Origin: Rhodocyclaceae bacterium
Lineage (GTDB): Bacteria; Pseudomonadota; Gammaproteobacteria; Burkholderiales; Rhodocyclaceae
Assembly: GCA_004379165.1 (NCBI GenBank)
Contig: NKXK01000024.1
Location: 1-64,000, forward strand
Direction: 5' to 3'
Length of the DNA stretch: 64,000 bases
Shown here: piece by piece, positions 8,604 to 18,103 of the stretch
Position numbering within the stretch: the stretch's first letter is position 1
Layout: each line of letters opens with the position of its first letter
Program-made: the position numbers and the translations under genes
The notes under the pieces: model-generated
What the model was told of the DNA's origin: nothing
Database searches by the model: none
Seen by the model: the letters and a program-made list of their open reading frames with translations, nothing else

Positions 8604-10475
8604 TCAATCTGCAGCGCGTTGCAAGACCACCACGCCCAGCGGCGGGATGGTGACCTCGATATTTGCCGGCCGGCGCATCCACTCGCCCGGAACAGCGGAC
8701 AGGACGCCGCCATTGCCGAGGTTGCTACCGCCGTAGAACGCGGAGTCGGTGTTGAGCACTTCGACATACGCGCCGACCACCGGCACACCGAGGCGATAGC
8801 CGTGTTGCGGCTGCGGCGTGAAATTGGCGGCCACAACGACAAAGCTGCCATCACGGCCCCAGCGCAACCAGGCCAACACAGAATGTTCGGCGTCGTGGCA
8901 ATCGATCCACTCGAAACCCAAGGCTTCAAAGTCCTGGCTATGCAGGGCCGGCAGGTCGCGATAAAGGCGATTGAGATCGCCGGAGAGGCGATGGACGCCG
9001 GCATTGGGCGCCCTGCCGGCCTGCGCCCAATCGAGTTCGCGGGCCTCCGACCATTCGCGCTGCTGACCGAACTCACTGCCCATGAACATCAGCTTCTTGC
9101 CCGGCGTCAGCATCTGCCACGCCAGCAGCAAGCGCAGATTGGCGAAACGCTGCCAGTCGTCGCCTGGCATCTTGCCGAGCAGCGAGCCTTTGCCATGCAC
9201 CACTTCATCGTGCGAGAAGGGCAGCACGTAGTTTTCGGAATAGGCATAGACCTGCCCGAATGTGAGTTCGTCATGGTGCCAACGGCGATGGATCGGATCG
9301 CGGGCAAAATAGCGCAGGCTGTCGTTCATCCAGCCCATATTCCACTTCATCGAAAAACCCAGCCCGCCAAGCCAGGTCGGCCGCGACACCAGCGGCCAGG
9401 CGGTCGACTCCTCCGCGATGGTCAAAGCACCGGGAAACTCGGCATGGACCATGGCATTGAGTTCCTTGAGAAACTCGATGGCCTCCAGATTTTCGCGGCC
9501 GCCATGCTTGTTCGGGAGCCACTCACCGGCCTTGCGCGAATAGTCGAGGTAGAGCATCGAGGCCACCGCATCGACCCGCAGACCATCGAAATGGAACTCG
9601 GACAGCCACCAGTGCGCCGACGACATCAGGAAACTGCGCACTTCGTGCCGACCGTAGTTGAAGATGTGGGTGCCCCAGTCGGCATGCAGCCCAAGGCGCG
9701 GGTCTTCATGCTCGTAGAGCGCCGTGCCGTCAAAACGCGCCAGCGCCCAATCATCCTGCGGAAAATGGCCGGGCACCCAGTCAAGCAGCACGCCAAGGCC
9801 GGCCTGATGGCAGGCATCGATGAAGGCACGCAGGTCGTCGGGCGAGCCGTAGCGCGAGGTCGGCGCGAAGTAGCCGGTGGTCTGGTAGCCCCAGGATTCG
9901 TCGAGCGGGTGCTCGGTGATGGGCAGCAGTTCGAGGTGCGTATAGCCCTGGGCCAGGGCATACGGGATCAGCCGCTCGGCCAGTTCGCGCCAGAGGTAGG
10001 GCTTGCCGTCCGGATGCCGCATCCAGGAGCCGGCATGAACTTCGTAAATGTTCACCGGCACCCGTTGCCAGTCCCAGGTAGCACGTTCCGCCAGCCACGG
10101 GCCATCACCCCAGACATGGGCCGACGGCGCAACGACATAGGCTGCCGAACCCGGCCGATGCTCGAAACCACGCGCGTAGGGATCGGTCTTGATCAGCTTG
10201 TCGCCGGCGTGGCGGTTGACGATTTCGAAGCGGTACAGGCTGCCGGGCACGGCCTCGGCAATGGTGCCGGACCAGATGCCGGACTCGCCCATCGGCTGCA
10301 GGGCATGCACTTCGCCGTGCCAGCCATTGAAGTCACCAACCACCGACACCCGTCCGGCATTCGGCGCCCAGACACGGAAGGTCGTTCCCTCCGCCCCCGG
10401 ATGCGCGCCCAGCAGTTGATAGGCGGCGTGGTTACGGCCGGCATTGAACAGATAAAGTGCGTCGGCGTGCTGCAT
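8604..10475 (-). CDS. glgB: 1,4-alpha-glucan branching enzyme (GH13)
   Basis: Introduces alpha-1,6 branches into glycogen. The 623-residue protein has an N-terminal CBM48 module ([20 protein letters not shown]), then the GH13 barrel. The nucleophile Asp lies in [14 protein letters not shown], the acid/base Glu in [10 protein letters not shown], and the third carboxylate in [15 protein letters not shown]. The ATG at 10475 is chosen over an upstream ATG because AGGAGAAGCC precedes it. It is divergent from glgC across only 53 bases, so the promoters must overlap. Placement on the opposite strand separates branching from the main glg operon. Confidence 0.96.
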   Translation of the reverse strand: MQHADALYLFNAGRNHAAYQLLGAHPGAEGTTFRVWAPNAGRVSVVGDFNGWHGEVHALQPMGESGIWSGTIAEAVPGSLYRFEIVNRHAGDKLIKTDPYARGFEHRPGSAAYVVAPSAHVWGDGPWLAERATWDWQRVPVNIYEVHAGSWMRHPDGKPYLWRELAERLIPYALAQGYTHLELLPITEHPLDESWGYQTTGYFAPTSRYGSPDDLRAFIDACHQAGLGVLLDWVPGHFPQDDWALARFDGTALYEHEDPRLGLHADWGTHIFNYGRHEVRSFLMSSAHWWLSEFHFDGLRVDAVASMLYLDYSRKAGEWLPNKHGGRENLEAIEFLKELNAMVHAEFPGALTIAEESTAWPLVSRPTWLGGLGFSMKWNMGWMNDSLRYFARDPIHRRWHHDELTFGQVYAYSENYVLPFSHDEVVHGKGSLLGKMPGDDWQRFANLRLLLAWQMLTPGKKLMFMGSEFGQQREWSEARELDWAQAGRAPNAGVHRLSGDLNRLYRDLPALHSQDFEALGFEWIDCHDAEHSVLAWLRWGRDGSFVVVAANFTPQPQHGYRLGVPVVGAYVEVLNTDSAFYGGSNLGNGGVLSAVPGEWMRRPANIEVTIPPLGVVVLQRAAD

Positions 10476-10528
10476 GGCTTCTCCTATCGCAGTATCATAA
10501 GACAAAACAGTGACCAGGGAGGTCCATC

Positions 10529-11851
10529 ATGTCCCTCAGCACGAACTGTCCGCATCAGCCTTATTGCGAAATGCGGGAACAGACCGATATGCGCTTCATC
10601 AGCCACCTGACGCGCAACACCTTCGCCATCATCCTCGCCGGTGGCCGCGGAACCCGCCTGAAGCAGCTGACTGACTTCCGCTCCAAGCCTGCCGTCCCCT
10701 TCGCCGGCAAGTTCCGCATCCTCGATTTTGCGCTGTCCAACTGCGTCAATTCCGGCATCCGCAAGATCGGCGTCGCCACCCAGTACAAGGCGCACAGCCT
10801 GATACGCCACATCCAGCGCGGCTGGAGCTTCCTCGACGGGCGTTTTGACGAGTTCATCCAGTTGCTGCCCGCGCAGCAGCAAATTGACGAAAACCAGTGG
10901 TACCAGGGCACGGCCGACGCCATCTACCAGAACCTGCACTTCCTGCGCCGCTATCAGCCAGAGCACGTGCTGATCGTTGCCGGCGATCACATCTACAAGA
11001 TGGACTACGGCCGCATGCTGGCCTTCCACGCCAAGCACCAGGCCGACATGACCGTCGCCTGCCTCGACGTTCCGCTTGCCGACGCCCGCGAATTTGGCGT
11101 CATGGGTGTCGATGAGCACGAGCGGGTGATCGATTTCGTCGAGAAACCCCAAAATCCGCCGCCCATCCCCGGCCACCCGGGTCGGGCGCTGGCCTCGATG
11201 GGCATCTATATCTTCAATACTCGCTTCCTGTTCGAGCAACTCGAACGCGACGCGATGACCCAGGGCTCCAGCCGCGATTTCGGCAAGGACATCATTCCCC
11301 ACATCGTGCCGCGCTACCGTGTGTTCGCCCACCGCTTCGCCGATTCCTGCGTCGGCAGCCCGCAGGAACAGCCTTACTGGCGTGATGTGGGCACCATCGA
11401 TGCCTACTGGGAGGCGAACATGGAGATGACCAAGGTCACGCCGGAGTTGAACCTTTACGACCGCGAATGGCCGATCTGGACTTACCAAGAACAGCTGCCG
11501 CCGGCCAAATTCGTCTTCGACGACGATGACCGGCGCGGCACCGCGGTCGATTCGCTGATTTCCGGCGGCTGCATCATTTCCGGCGCCAGCGTGAAGCGCT
11601 CACTGCTTTTCTCGACGGTCCATGTCCACAGTTGGGCACAGGTCGAGGATTCAGTGATCCTGCCCGGTGTCGACATCGGTCGCCACGCTGTCCTCAAGCG
11701 CTGCATCGTCGACAAGCACTGCCGCATTCCCGAGGGCATGGTCATTGGCGTCGATCCGGAGACGGATCGTCAGCGCTTTCATGTCAGCCCCAAGGGCATC
11801 ACGCTGGTCACCGCCGAAATGCTTGGCCAGGGCGCAGCCACCGTCACCTGA
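10529..11851 (+). CDS. glgC: Glucose-1-phosphate adenylyltransferase
   Basis: Makes ADP-glucose, the committed step of glycogen synthesis. The 440-residue protein shows [16 protein letters not shown] and [19 protein letters not shown] (pyrophosphorylase loop), the sugar-binding VDFVEKP-type stretch ([12 protein letters not shown]), and a C-terminal left-handed beta-helix ([29 protein letters not shown]). The start at 10529 follows GGGAGGTCCATC. It opens an operon that continues through two GH57 genes, glgP, pgi, glgA and folA, and its stop overlaps the next start (TGATG). Confidence 0.97.
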   Translation: MSLSTNCPHQPYCEMREQTDMRFISHLTRNTFAIILAGGRGTRLKQLTDFRSKPAVPFAGKFRILDFALSNCVNSGIRKIGVATQYKAHSLIRHIQRGWSFLDGRFDEFIQLLPAQQQIDENQWYQGTADAIYQNLHFLRRYQPEHVLIVAGDHIYKMDYGRMLAFHAKHQADMTVACLDVPLADAREFGVMGVDEHERVIDFVEKPQNPPPIPGHPGRALASMGIYIFNTRFLFEQLERDAMTQGSSRDFGKDIIPHIVPRYRVFAHRFADSCVGSPQEQPYWRDVGTIDAYWEANMEMTKVTPELNLYDREWPIWTYQEQLPPAKFVFDDDDRRGTAVDSLISGGCIISGASVKRSLLFSTVHVHSWAQVEDSVILPGVDIGRHAVLKRCIVDKHCRIPEGMVIGVDPETDRQRFHVSPKGITLVTAEMLGQGAATVT

Positions 11852-13506
11852 TGGCCGACCTCGCCTTCCTCTGGCACATGCACCAGCCGGACTACCGGCA
11901 CCCGGACAGCGGGGAATTCCTGCTGCCTTGGGTCTTTCTGCACGCCATCAAGGATTACACCGATATGGCGGCGCATCTTGAGCGCCATCCGGGTATCCGC
12001 TGTACCGTCAATTTCGTGCCGGTGCTGCTCGACCAGATCGAGGACTACGCCGAACAGTTCGCCAGCGGCCAGTGGCGTGACCCGCTGCTGGCCATCGCCA
12101 GCGCGTCCGATGCGGACGAACTGAACACACAACAGCGCGAATGGCTGCTCGACTTCGGCTTTCGCTGCCACGCCCCGACGATGCTCGAACCCTTTGCGCC
12201 TTTCCGGCGCCTGCGCGATCTGCTCGACTTTGTTCGCAGTCACGACGGCAATGGCCTGAACTATCTGGGTGGTCAGTATTTCGCCGATCTCGTTACCTGG
12301 TATCTGCTGGCCTGGAGCGGGGAAAGCCTGCGCCGCGCCGGTCGCAGCGTTCCGCAATTGATGGCCAAGGGCGGTAATTTCACACCGGCCGACCGGCAGG
12401 CCCTGCTCGCCGAACTGGGTACCGCCGTGCGTGATCTGATCCCGCGTTACCGCCGACTGGCCGACAGCGGGCGTGTCGAACTCAGCTGCACGCCGGCAAC
12501 TCACCCGCTGGCACCGCTACTGCTGGATTTTCATTCCGCCCGCGAGGCATGGCCGGAATGCCCACTGCCTGCTGCGCCGGAATACCCGGGCGGTCGCACG
12601 CGGGTGGCCGCCCACCTGCAATCAGCCCGCGACAGTCACCAGCACCGTTTCGGCGCCCCGCCCGCCGGATTGTGGCCGGCCGAAGGCGCCTTGTCGGCCC
12701 CCTTCCTGGCACAGATCGCCGCCAGCGGTTTCCAATGGACAGCGAGCAGTCATGGCGTGCTCAAGCATTCCGCCGGCAATGCTGCCCGCGTCACAACAGC
12801 TTGGGGGCCCCCGGCTGGCACCGACGGCGATCTGACACTCTTTTTCCGCAACGAACAGCTGTCCGACCTGATCGGCTTCGAGTATTCAAAATGGCACGGC
12901 CGCGACGCAGCGCAGCACTTCATGACCGAACTCAAGGCCTTGCACCTGCAGGATTCCGACAACCTGATCCCGGTCTTTCTCGACGGCGAAAATGCCTGGG
13001 AGTACTACCCGTACAACGCCTGGTACTTCTTCAACGACCTTTACGATGCGATCGAGAAGACACCGGCGATCCGAACCGTGACGCTGAGTGAAGCCTGCCT
13101 GACGCAGCGCGACCGACGCCGACCATTGCCCAAGCTGACCGCCGGTAGCTGGGTCTACGGCACCCTTTCGACCTGGATCGGGCATCCGGACAAGAACCGG
13201 GCCTGGGAGATGCTCTGCGACGTCAAACAAGCCGCCGACCGGGCACTGAACAGCGGCCGGCTCGATGCCGCCCGACAAGCCGAAGTCCTGCGCCGGCTGG
13301 CCATCTGCGAAAGCTCCGACTGGTTCTGGTGGCTGGGCGACTACAACTCGCCGCAGTCGGTCGCCAGCTTTGACGCCCTCTTTCGCGAGAACCTGAAGGC
13401 GCTCTACGCCCTGCTCGAACTGCCCCTGCCGGCCGGCGTCCTTTACCCGATCAGCCACGGCGGCGGCCAGCCGGAAAGTGGCGGCACCATGCGCCGCGCC
13501 ACCTGA
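11851..13506 (+). CDS. GH57 glycoside hydrolase, amylopullulanase-like
   Basis: Probable alpha-glucan hydrolase acting on glycogen or maltodextrins in the cytoplasm, since no signal peptide is seen. The 551-residue protein opens with the GH57 motif WHMHQPDY. The probable nucleophile Glu is in GLWPAEGALS and the acid/base Asp in FLDGENAWEYYPYN, as in the amylopullulanase/alpha-amylase branch of the family. It ends with the helical GH57 C-domain (CESSDWFWWLGDYN). The start overlaps the glgC stop. Which bond (alpha-1,4 or alpha-1,6) it prefers cannot be told from sequence. Confidence 0.88.
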   Translation: MADLAFLWHMHQPDYRHPDSGEFLLPWVFLHAIKDYTDMAAHLERHPGIRCTVNFVPVLLDQIEDYAEQFASGQWRDPLLAIASASDADELNTQQREWLLDFGFRCHAPTMLEPFAPFRRLRDLLDFVRSHDGNGLNYLGGQYFADLVTWYLLAWSGESLRRAGRSVPQLMAKGGNFTPADRQALLAELGTAVRDLIPRYRRLADSGRVELSCTPATHPLAPLLLDFHSAREAWPECPLPAAPEYPGGRTRVAAHLQSARDSHQHRFGAPPAGLWPAEGALSAPFLAQIAASGFQWTASSHGVLKHSAGNAARVTTAWGPPAGTDGDLTLFFRNEQLSDLIGFEYSKWHGRDAAQHFMTELKALHLQDSDNLIPVFLDGENAWEYYPYNAWYFFNDLYDAIEKTPAIRTVTLSEACLTQRDRRRPLPKLTAGSWVYGTLSTWIGHPDKNRAWEMLCDVKQAADRALNSGRLDAARQAEVLRRLAICESSDWFWWLGDYNSPQSVASFDALFRENLKALYALLELPLPAGVLYPISHGGGQPESGGTMRRAT

Positions 13507-13556
13507 CGGCACGCCGACACAACACCAAAGAATTCCTACCCTCGCCCCAAGCTCCC

Positions 13557-15536
13557 ATGTCTCACGCGGTCACCCTGCTCCTCGGCGTTCATGCGCACCA
13601 GCCGGTCGGCAACTTCCCCGAAGTCATCGAAGATGCCCACCAGCGCTGCTACAAACCCTTCCTCGAAACCCTGCACGCTTACCCCGACTTCCGCTTCGCC
13701 GCGCATTTTTCGGGTTGGCTGCTCGACTGGCTGCGCGAGCGGCATCCGGCCGACATGGTGCTGCTGGCCGACATGGTCCGCCGCGGCCAGGTCGAGCTTT
13801 TCAGTTCCGGCGATACCGAACCGGTACTCGCCGCAATCCCGCATCGCGACCGCGTTGGCCAGCTGCAAGTCCTCAACGACAAGCTGGCTGACTGGACGGG
13901 CCGCGCGCCGAGCGGCGCCTGGCTGACGGAGCGTGTCTGGGAATCCGCCGTCGTGCCGGCGCTGGCCGAGACCGGCATCCGCTATGTCACGGTCGATGAC
14001 TATCATTTCTTCTGCACCGGCAAATCCGCCGAGGCACTCGATGGCTATTTCAGCACCGAGGAAGACGGCACGCGCCTCGACCTGTTCCCGATCTCGGAAG
14101 CGCTGCGCTACCGCCTGCCCTTCTCGCCGGCGCACGAGGTGATCGGCTATCTCGAATCCCTGGCCGATCAGGGGCAAGCGGCAGCGATCTATTTCGACGA
14201 CATCGAGAAATTCGGCATCTGGCCGGAAACCTACGACTGGGTTTACCACCGCGGCTGGCTGAAGGCGCTGATCGAGGGGGTACTCGCCAGTCCGAAAATC
14301 CGCACCGCGACCTACGCCGAATTCCATGCCAAGCAGCCGACAAGCGGCATTGTCTATCTGCCGACGACCTCCTACAGCGAGATGAACGAATGGACGCTGC
14401 CGATGCCCGCGGCACGCACCTACGCGGACTTTCTCGCCAGCGAGAAGGCGGCCGGCCGCGGTGACCAGCACCGGCCCTTCATCCGCGGCGGTATCTGGCG
14501 CAATTTCCTCAGCCGTTACCCCGAAGCCAACTGGATGCACAAGCGGATGCAGGCGCTGTCGGCACGACTCGCGGCACTGCCGGAAGCGCCGGCCGAAATG
14601 ACCGCCGCGCTCTATCGCGCCCAGGCCAACGACGCCTACTGGCACGGCCTGTTCGGCGGCCTTTACTTGCCGCACCTGCGGCGTGCCGTCTGGAACAACC
14701 TGATCGCGCTCGAAGCCGCACTGGATGGCTTTCAGCCACGCACGTCGCCGGCTACGGTCGACCTGGATTTTGATGGAAAAACGGAAATCCTTGCCCACAA
14801 CACCGCGCTGCAGATTGCGCTGCGAGACGACGGTCTGGCGGCCATCCATGAATTGAGCAGCTACCCGCTGCGGCACAATTTTGGCGACACGCTGCGCCGC
14901 TACCACGAGCACTACCACGACAAGATCGGCCACGGCCCGAGCCAGCATCACGGCGACGGCATCGCTTCCGCCCACGACATCGTCCGCTTCAAGCACCCGG
15001 TCGCAGCTGAAGACATCGTGCCCGACGCCCTCCCACGAGCGGCCTTCATCGACGAACTCGACGGCACCGCGATCGACGATTACCGCTCGGTAGCCGGGTG
15101 CCCGCTCCACTTCAGCCGTGCCAGCATCACCAAATCCTTTGCGCTGGACGGCAACCGTCTGAGCGTCCGCTGGCAGTTCGACGGCCTCGCCGGCCGCCGC
15201 TTCTCGACCGTGCTCAATCTGGCGATGCCCAGCTGCGACGGTTTCCTCGGCCGCTACCGGCTCGCAGACGGCAGTTTCCCCGGCGGATTCGGCCAGCCGC
15301 TGACGCTGCGCGACGCACCGGTGTTGCATCTGGACGACGGTGTGCTTGGCGGCACCGTCGACCTGACTTTCCCGATTTTTGCCGAAATTTCAGGTTCACC
15401 GCAGCAGACAGTCTCGCAGTCCGAGGCGGGCTTTGAGAAAATCATGCAGGCGGTGGAATTGCGCCTGAGCTGGACCATCCCCGACGACCATCACACCCTG
15501 CACATGCACTTGAATATCGAGGCCCACAACCCATGA
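13557..15536 (+). CDS. GH57 4-alpha-glucanotransferase-type enzyme
   Basis: Probable disproportionating enzyme that moves maltodextrin chains. Its length, 659 residues, equals that of the Thermococcus litoralis GH57 glucanotransferase. The N-terminal barrel has GVHAHQPVGNFP, the nucleophile Glu in WLTERVWES, and the acid/base Asp in IYFDDIEKFGIWPE. A beta-sandwich domain follows from about residue 400 (DLDFDGKTEILAHN). It takes the place that malQ holds in other glycogen clusters. It contains two repeat copies (5 and 6). Its stop overlaps the glgP start by four bases. Confidence 0.88.
   Translation: MSHAVTLLLGVHAHQPVGNFPEVIEDAHQRCYKPFLETLHAYPDFRFAAHFSGWLLDWLRERHPADMVLLADMVRRGQVELFSSGDTEPVLAAIPHRDRVGQLQVLNDKLADWTGRAPSGAWLTERVWESAVVPALAETGIRYVTVDDYHFFCTGKSAEALDGYFSTEEDGTRLDLFPISEALRYRLPFSPAHEVIGYLESLADQGQAAAIYFDDIEKFGIWPETYDWVYHRGWLKALIEGVLASPKIRTATYAEFHAKQPTSGIVYLPTTSYSEMNEWTLPMPAARTYADFLASEKAAGRGDQHRPFIRGGIWRNFLSRYPEANWMHKRMQALSARLAALPEAPAEMTAALYRAQANDAYWHGLFGGLYLPHLRRAVWNNLIALEAALDGFQPRTSPATVDLDFDGKTEILAHNTALQIALRDDGLAAIHELSSYPLRHNFGDTLRRYHEHYHDKIGHGPSQHHGDGIASAHDIVRFKHPVAAEDIVPDALPRAAFIDELDGTAIDDYRSVAGCPLHFSRASITKSFALDGNRLSVRWQFDGLAGRRFSTVLNLAMPSCDGFLGRYRLADGSFPGGFGQPLTLRDAPVLHLDDGVLGGTVDLTFPIFAEISGSPQQTVSQSEAGFEKIMQAVELRLSWTIPDDHHTLHMHLNIEAHNP
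14749..14782 (-). repeat. 34-bp uptake-like repeat, copy 5
   Basis: Core GTCGACCGTAGCCG after block GTTTTTCCATCAAAATCCAG. Antisense inside the GH57 transferase gene, at the junction between barrel and beta-sandwich. Confidence 0.6.
15374..15407 (+). repeat. 34-bp uptake-like repeat, copy 6
   Basis: Block GATTTTTGCCGAAATTTCAG, core GTTCACCGCAGCAG. Sense inside the GH57 transferase gene near its 3' end, read as GSPQQ. Confidence 0.8.
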
Positions 15537-18103
15537 CCGGCACTGTCTACCAGATCGAAGTCAATCCGCAGCTTCCGGAACGTCTTGAACGCCTCGAAGA
15601 ACTGGCCAACAATCTTTGGTACAGCTGGGACCGGCCGACCCGTGGGCTGTTCGTCAGCCTGTCGCACCCGCTGTGGAAGGCCACCCACCACAACCCCAAG
15701 GCCTTCCTGCGCCGCGCCGACCAGCGCCGCCTTGAGGCGACGGCGGAGAATCCGGTCTTCCTCGCCGCACTCAACCGCGTGATGTCGGCCTACGATACCT
15801 ACCACGAGATGCCGGCGATGGCCCACGTGCATGGCCGGCCGTTCCAGAGCGATGACCTGATCGCCTATTTCTGTGCCGAATTCGGTTTTCACGAAAGCCT
15901 GCCCATTTACTCCGGCGGCCTCGGCATCCTCGCTGGCGACCACTGCAAGGCGGCCAGCGACATGGGCCTGCCCTTCATCGGCGTTGGTCTGCTCTATCGC
16001 CAGGGCTACTTTCAGCAGACGCTGACCGCCGATGGCCAGCAACAGGCCACCTACAACGATGCCGATTTCGATGACCTGCCGATCTCGCCGGTACTCGACA
16101 GTGACGGCCGTGAGGTACTGGTGCCTGTTGAACTGCCGGACCGCACGGTCCATGCCAAGGTCTGGGAAGTCCGCGTCGGCCATGTCCGGATCATCCTGCT
16201 CGACACCTGGCTGCCACAGAACAGCGCCCGTGACCGCGAGATCACCCATCGCCTGTATGGCGGCGACAAGACGACCCGCATCGAGCAGGAGATCCTGCTT
16301 GGCGTCGGCGGTGCCCGCGCCCTGGCCCAGCTCGGCCTCAAACCGACGGTGTGGCACATCAACGAGGGCCATGCCGCCTTTCTCATCCTCGAGCGCATCC
16401 GCAGCCTGATTCAGGCAGGCCTGCCTTATGCGGCTGCACTGGAAGCCGTCGCCGCGAACACGGTGTTCACCACCCACACGCCGGTGCCGGCCGGCCACGA
16501 TCACTTCTCCGAAGAAATGATCCGCCACTATTTCGGCCGCTGGTGCCACGAGTTGGACCTCTCCTGCGAGCACCTGATGCGGCTGGGTGCCGAGCCGGGC
16601 AAACAGGATCTGAACATGACGGCGCTGGCGCTGCGCGGGTCGCGTCATCACAATGGCGTCTCGCGTATCCACGGCGATGTGTCCGCCGACATCTGCGGCT
16701 ATCTCTGGCCGCAGATCGCCGCGCATGAAAACCCAATGGATTACGTGACCAATGGCGTGCACCTGCCGACTTTCCTTGCTACCGAATGGTACGAGACCTT
16801 CGAGCGCTACCTCGGTATCGGCTGGCGCGAACGGCAGACTGAAACGGCCAACTGGGACGGCATCGCCGACATCCCCGACGCCACCTTCTGGAGCATCCGC
16901 CAGCAACTGAAGTCACAACTGCTGCAACAGGTGCGGGAGCGGATCCGCGAGCAGCACCGGCGCAATCAGGGCTCGCCGGCCCATCTCGACCGCCTGCTCA
17001 AATATGCCGACCCGGACAATCCGAGCATCCTGACCATCGGCTTCGCCCGCCGCTTTGCGACTTATAAACGGGCGGCGCTGCTGTTCCAGGATCCGGAATG
17101 GCTGCGCGAAATCATTACCCAGGCGGATCGCCCGGTGCTTTTCCTCTTTGCCGGCAAGGCGCATCCGGCCGACCAGCCTGGTCAGGAACTGATCCGCAAG
17201 ATAGCGCACTGGGCCAGACAGCCTGAATTCGAGGGCCGCATCCTGCTGGTTGAGGGCTATGACCTCAACCTCTCGCGCTCGCTGGTCGCCGGCGTCGATG
17301 TCTGGCTCAACAACCCGATCTACCCGCTCGAAGCTTCGGGCACATCGGGCATGAAGGCCGCTATGAACGGCGCACTCAATCTGTCGGTCCTCGACGGCTG
17401 GTGGGGTGAGGGTTACGACGCGGGCGAGGACGGCATCGCCAACGGCTGGGCAATCAAGCCGGCACCGGCTCACCTCGGTGAGGCCGAGCGCGATGCCGAA
17501 GAGGCACGCACCTTGTACGAACTGCTTCAGGATCAGGTCATCCCGACTTATTACCGCACCGGCCCGATGGGCTACTCGCCGGAATGGGTGGCCATGGCCA
17601 AGCGCTCGATCTCGACCATCTCGCCGCGTTTCAACGTCGTGCGCATGGTCAACGAGTATGTGCGCAAGTTTTACGCACCAGCCGCCAACCATGGCCGCCG
17701 CTTCCACGAACACGATTTTGCCGTTGCCCGCCAGGTCGCAGACTGGAAGGCGCGCATTCGCGAGGCCTGGAATGGCGTTCGCTTGCAGCGCCTCGACCAG
17801 CCGGAACGCCGCCTGCAGTTCGGTGGTGCCCTGCACATCGAGCTGGCGGTACAACTGAATGGCCTGCGACCGGAAGATGTCACCGTCGAAGCCCTGTTCG
17901 GGCGCCCCGGGCAAAATGGCGGACACGGCCGCGTGCGGCACTATCCGCTCACCTGCGTCGGCGGTGGCGAACACGGCGCGCTGCGCTATCACCTTGAACT
18001 GACGCCGGAATTGTGCGGCAAACTGGAATACCGCATCCGCATCTTCCCGACCCACCCGGCGCTGATTCACCCCTTTGAAACCGGCCTGATGATCTGGCTA
18101 TGA
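15533..18103 (+). CDS. glgP: Alpha-glucan (glycogen) phosphorylase, DUF3417 type
   Basis: Releases glucose 1-phosphate from glycogen or maltodextrin ends using a pyridoxal-phosphate cofactor. The 856-residue protein has the DUF3417 N-terminal module (ELANNLWYSWDRPTRGLF), found in the Thermotoga/actinobacterial type of phosphorylase rather than in E. coli GlgP. The cofactor lysine lies in EASGTSGMKAAMNGA near residue 607. FARRFATYKRA and VWLNNPIYPLEA are also typical. Its start overlaps the GH57 stop (ATGA) and its end overlaps pgi (ATGA), so translation is coupled along the operon. Confidence 0.95.
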   Translation: MTGTVYQIEVNPQLPERLERLEELANNLWYSWDRPTRGLFVSLSHPLWKATHHNPKAFLRRADQRRLEATAENPVFLAALNRVMSAYDTYHEMPAMAHVHGRPFQSDDLIAYFCAEFGFHESLPIYSGGLGILAGDHCKAASDMGLPFIGVGLLYRQGYFQQTLTADGQQQATYNDADFDDLPISPVLDSDGREVLVPVELPDRTVHAKVWEVRVGHVRIILLDTWLPQNSARDREITHRLYGGDKTTRIEQEILLGVGGARALAQLGLKPTVWHINEGHAAFLILERIRSLIQAGLPYAAALEAVAANTVFTTHTPVPAGHDHFSEEMIRHYFGRWCHELDLSCEHLMRLGAEPGKQDLNMTALALRGSRHHNGVSRIHGDVSADICGYLWPQIAAHENPMDYVTNGVHLPTFLATEWYETFERYLGIGWRERQTETANWDGIADIPDATFWSIRQQLKSQLLQQVRERIREQHRRNQGSPAHLDRLLKYADPDNPSILTIGFARRFATYKRAALLFQDPEWLREIITQADRPVLFLFAGKAHPADQPGQELIRKIAHWARQPEFEGRILLVEGYDLNLSRSLVAGVDVWLNNPIYPLEASGTSGMKAAMNGALNLSVLDGWWGEGYDAGEDGIANGWAIKPAPAHLGEAERDAEEARTLYELLQDQVIPTYYRTGPMGYSPEWVAMAKRSISTISPRFNVVRMVNEYVRKFYAPAANHGRRFHEHDFAVARQVADWKARIREAWNGVRLQRLDQPERRLQFGGALHIELAVQLNGLRPEDVTVEALFGRPGQNGGHGRVRHYPLTCVGGGEHGALRYHLELTPELCGKLEYRIRIFPTHPALIHPFETGLMIWL

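Noticed and set aside
8619..15329. Very long open frames antisense to glgB and to the GH57 genes
   Set aside because: Their amino acid make-up is that of high-GC shadow frames and the real genes on the other strand carry full family motifs.
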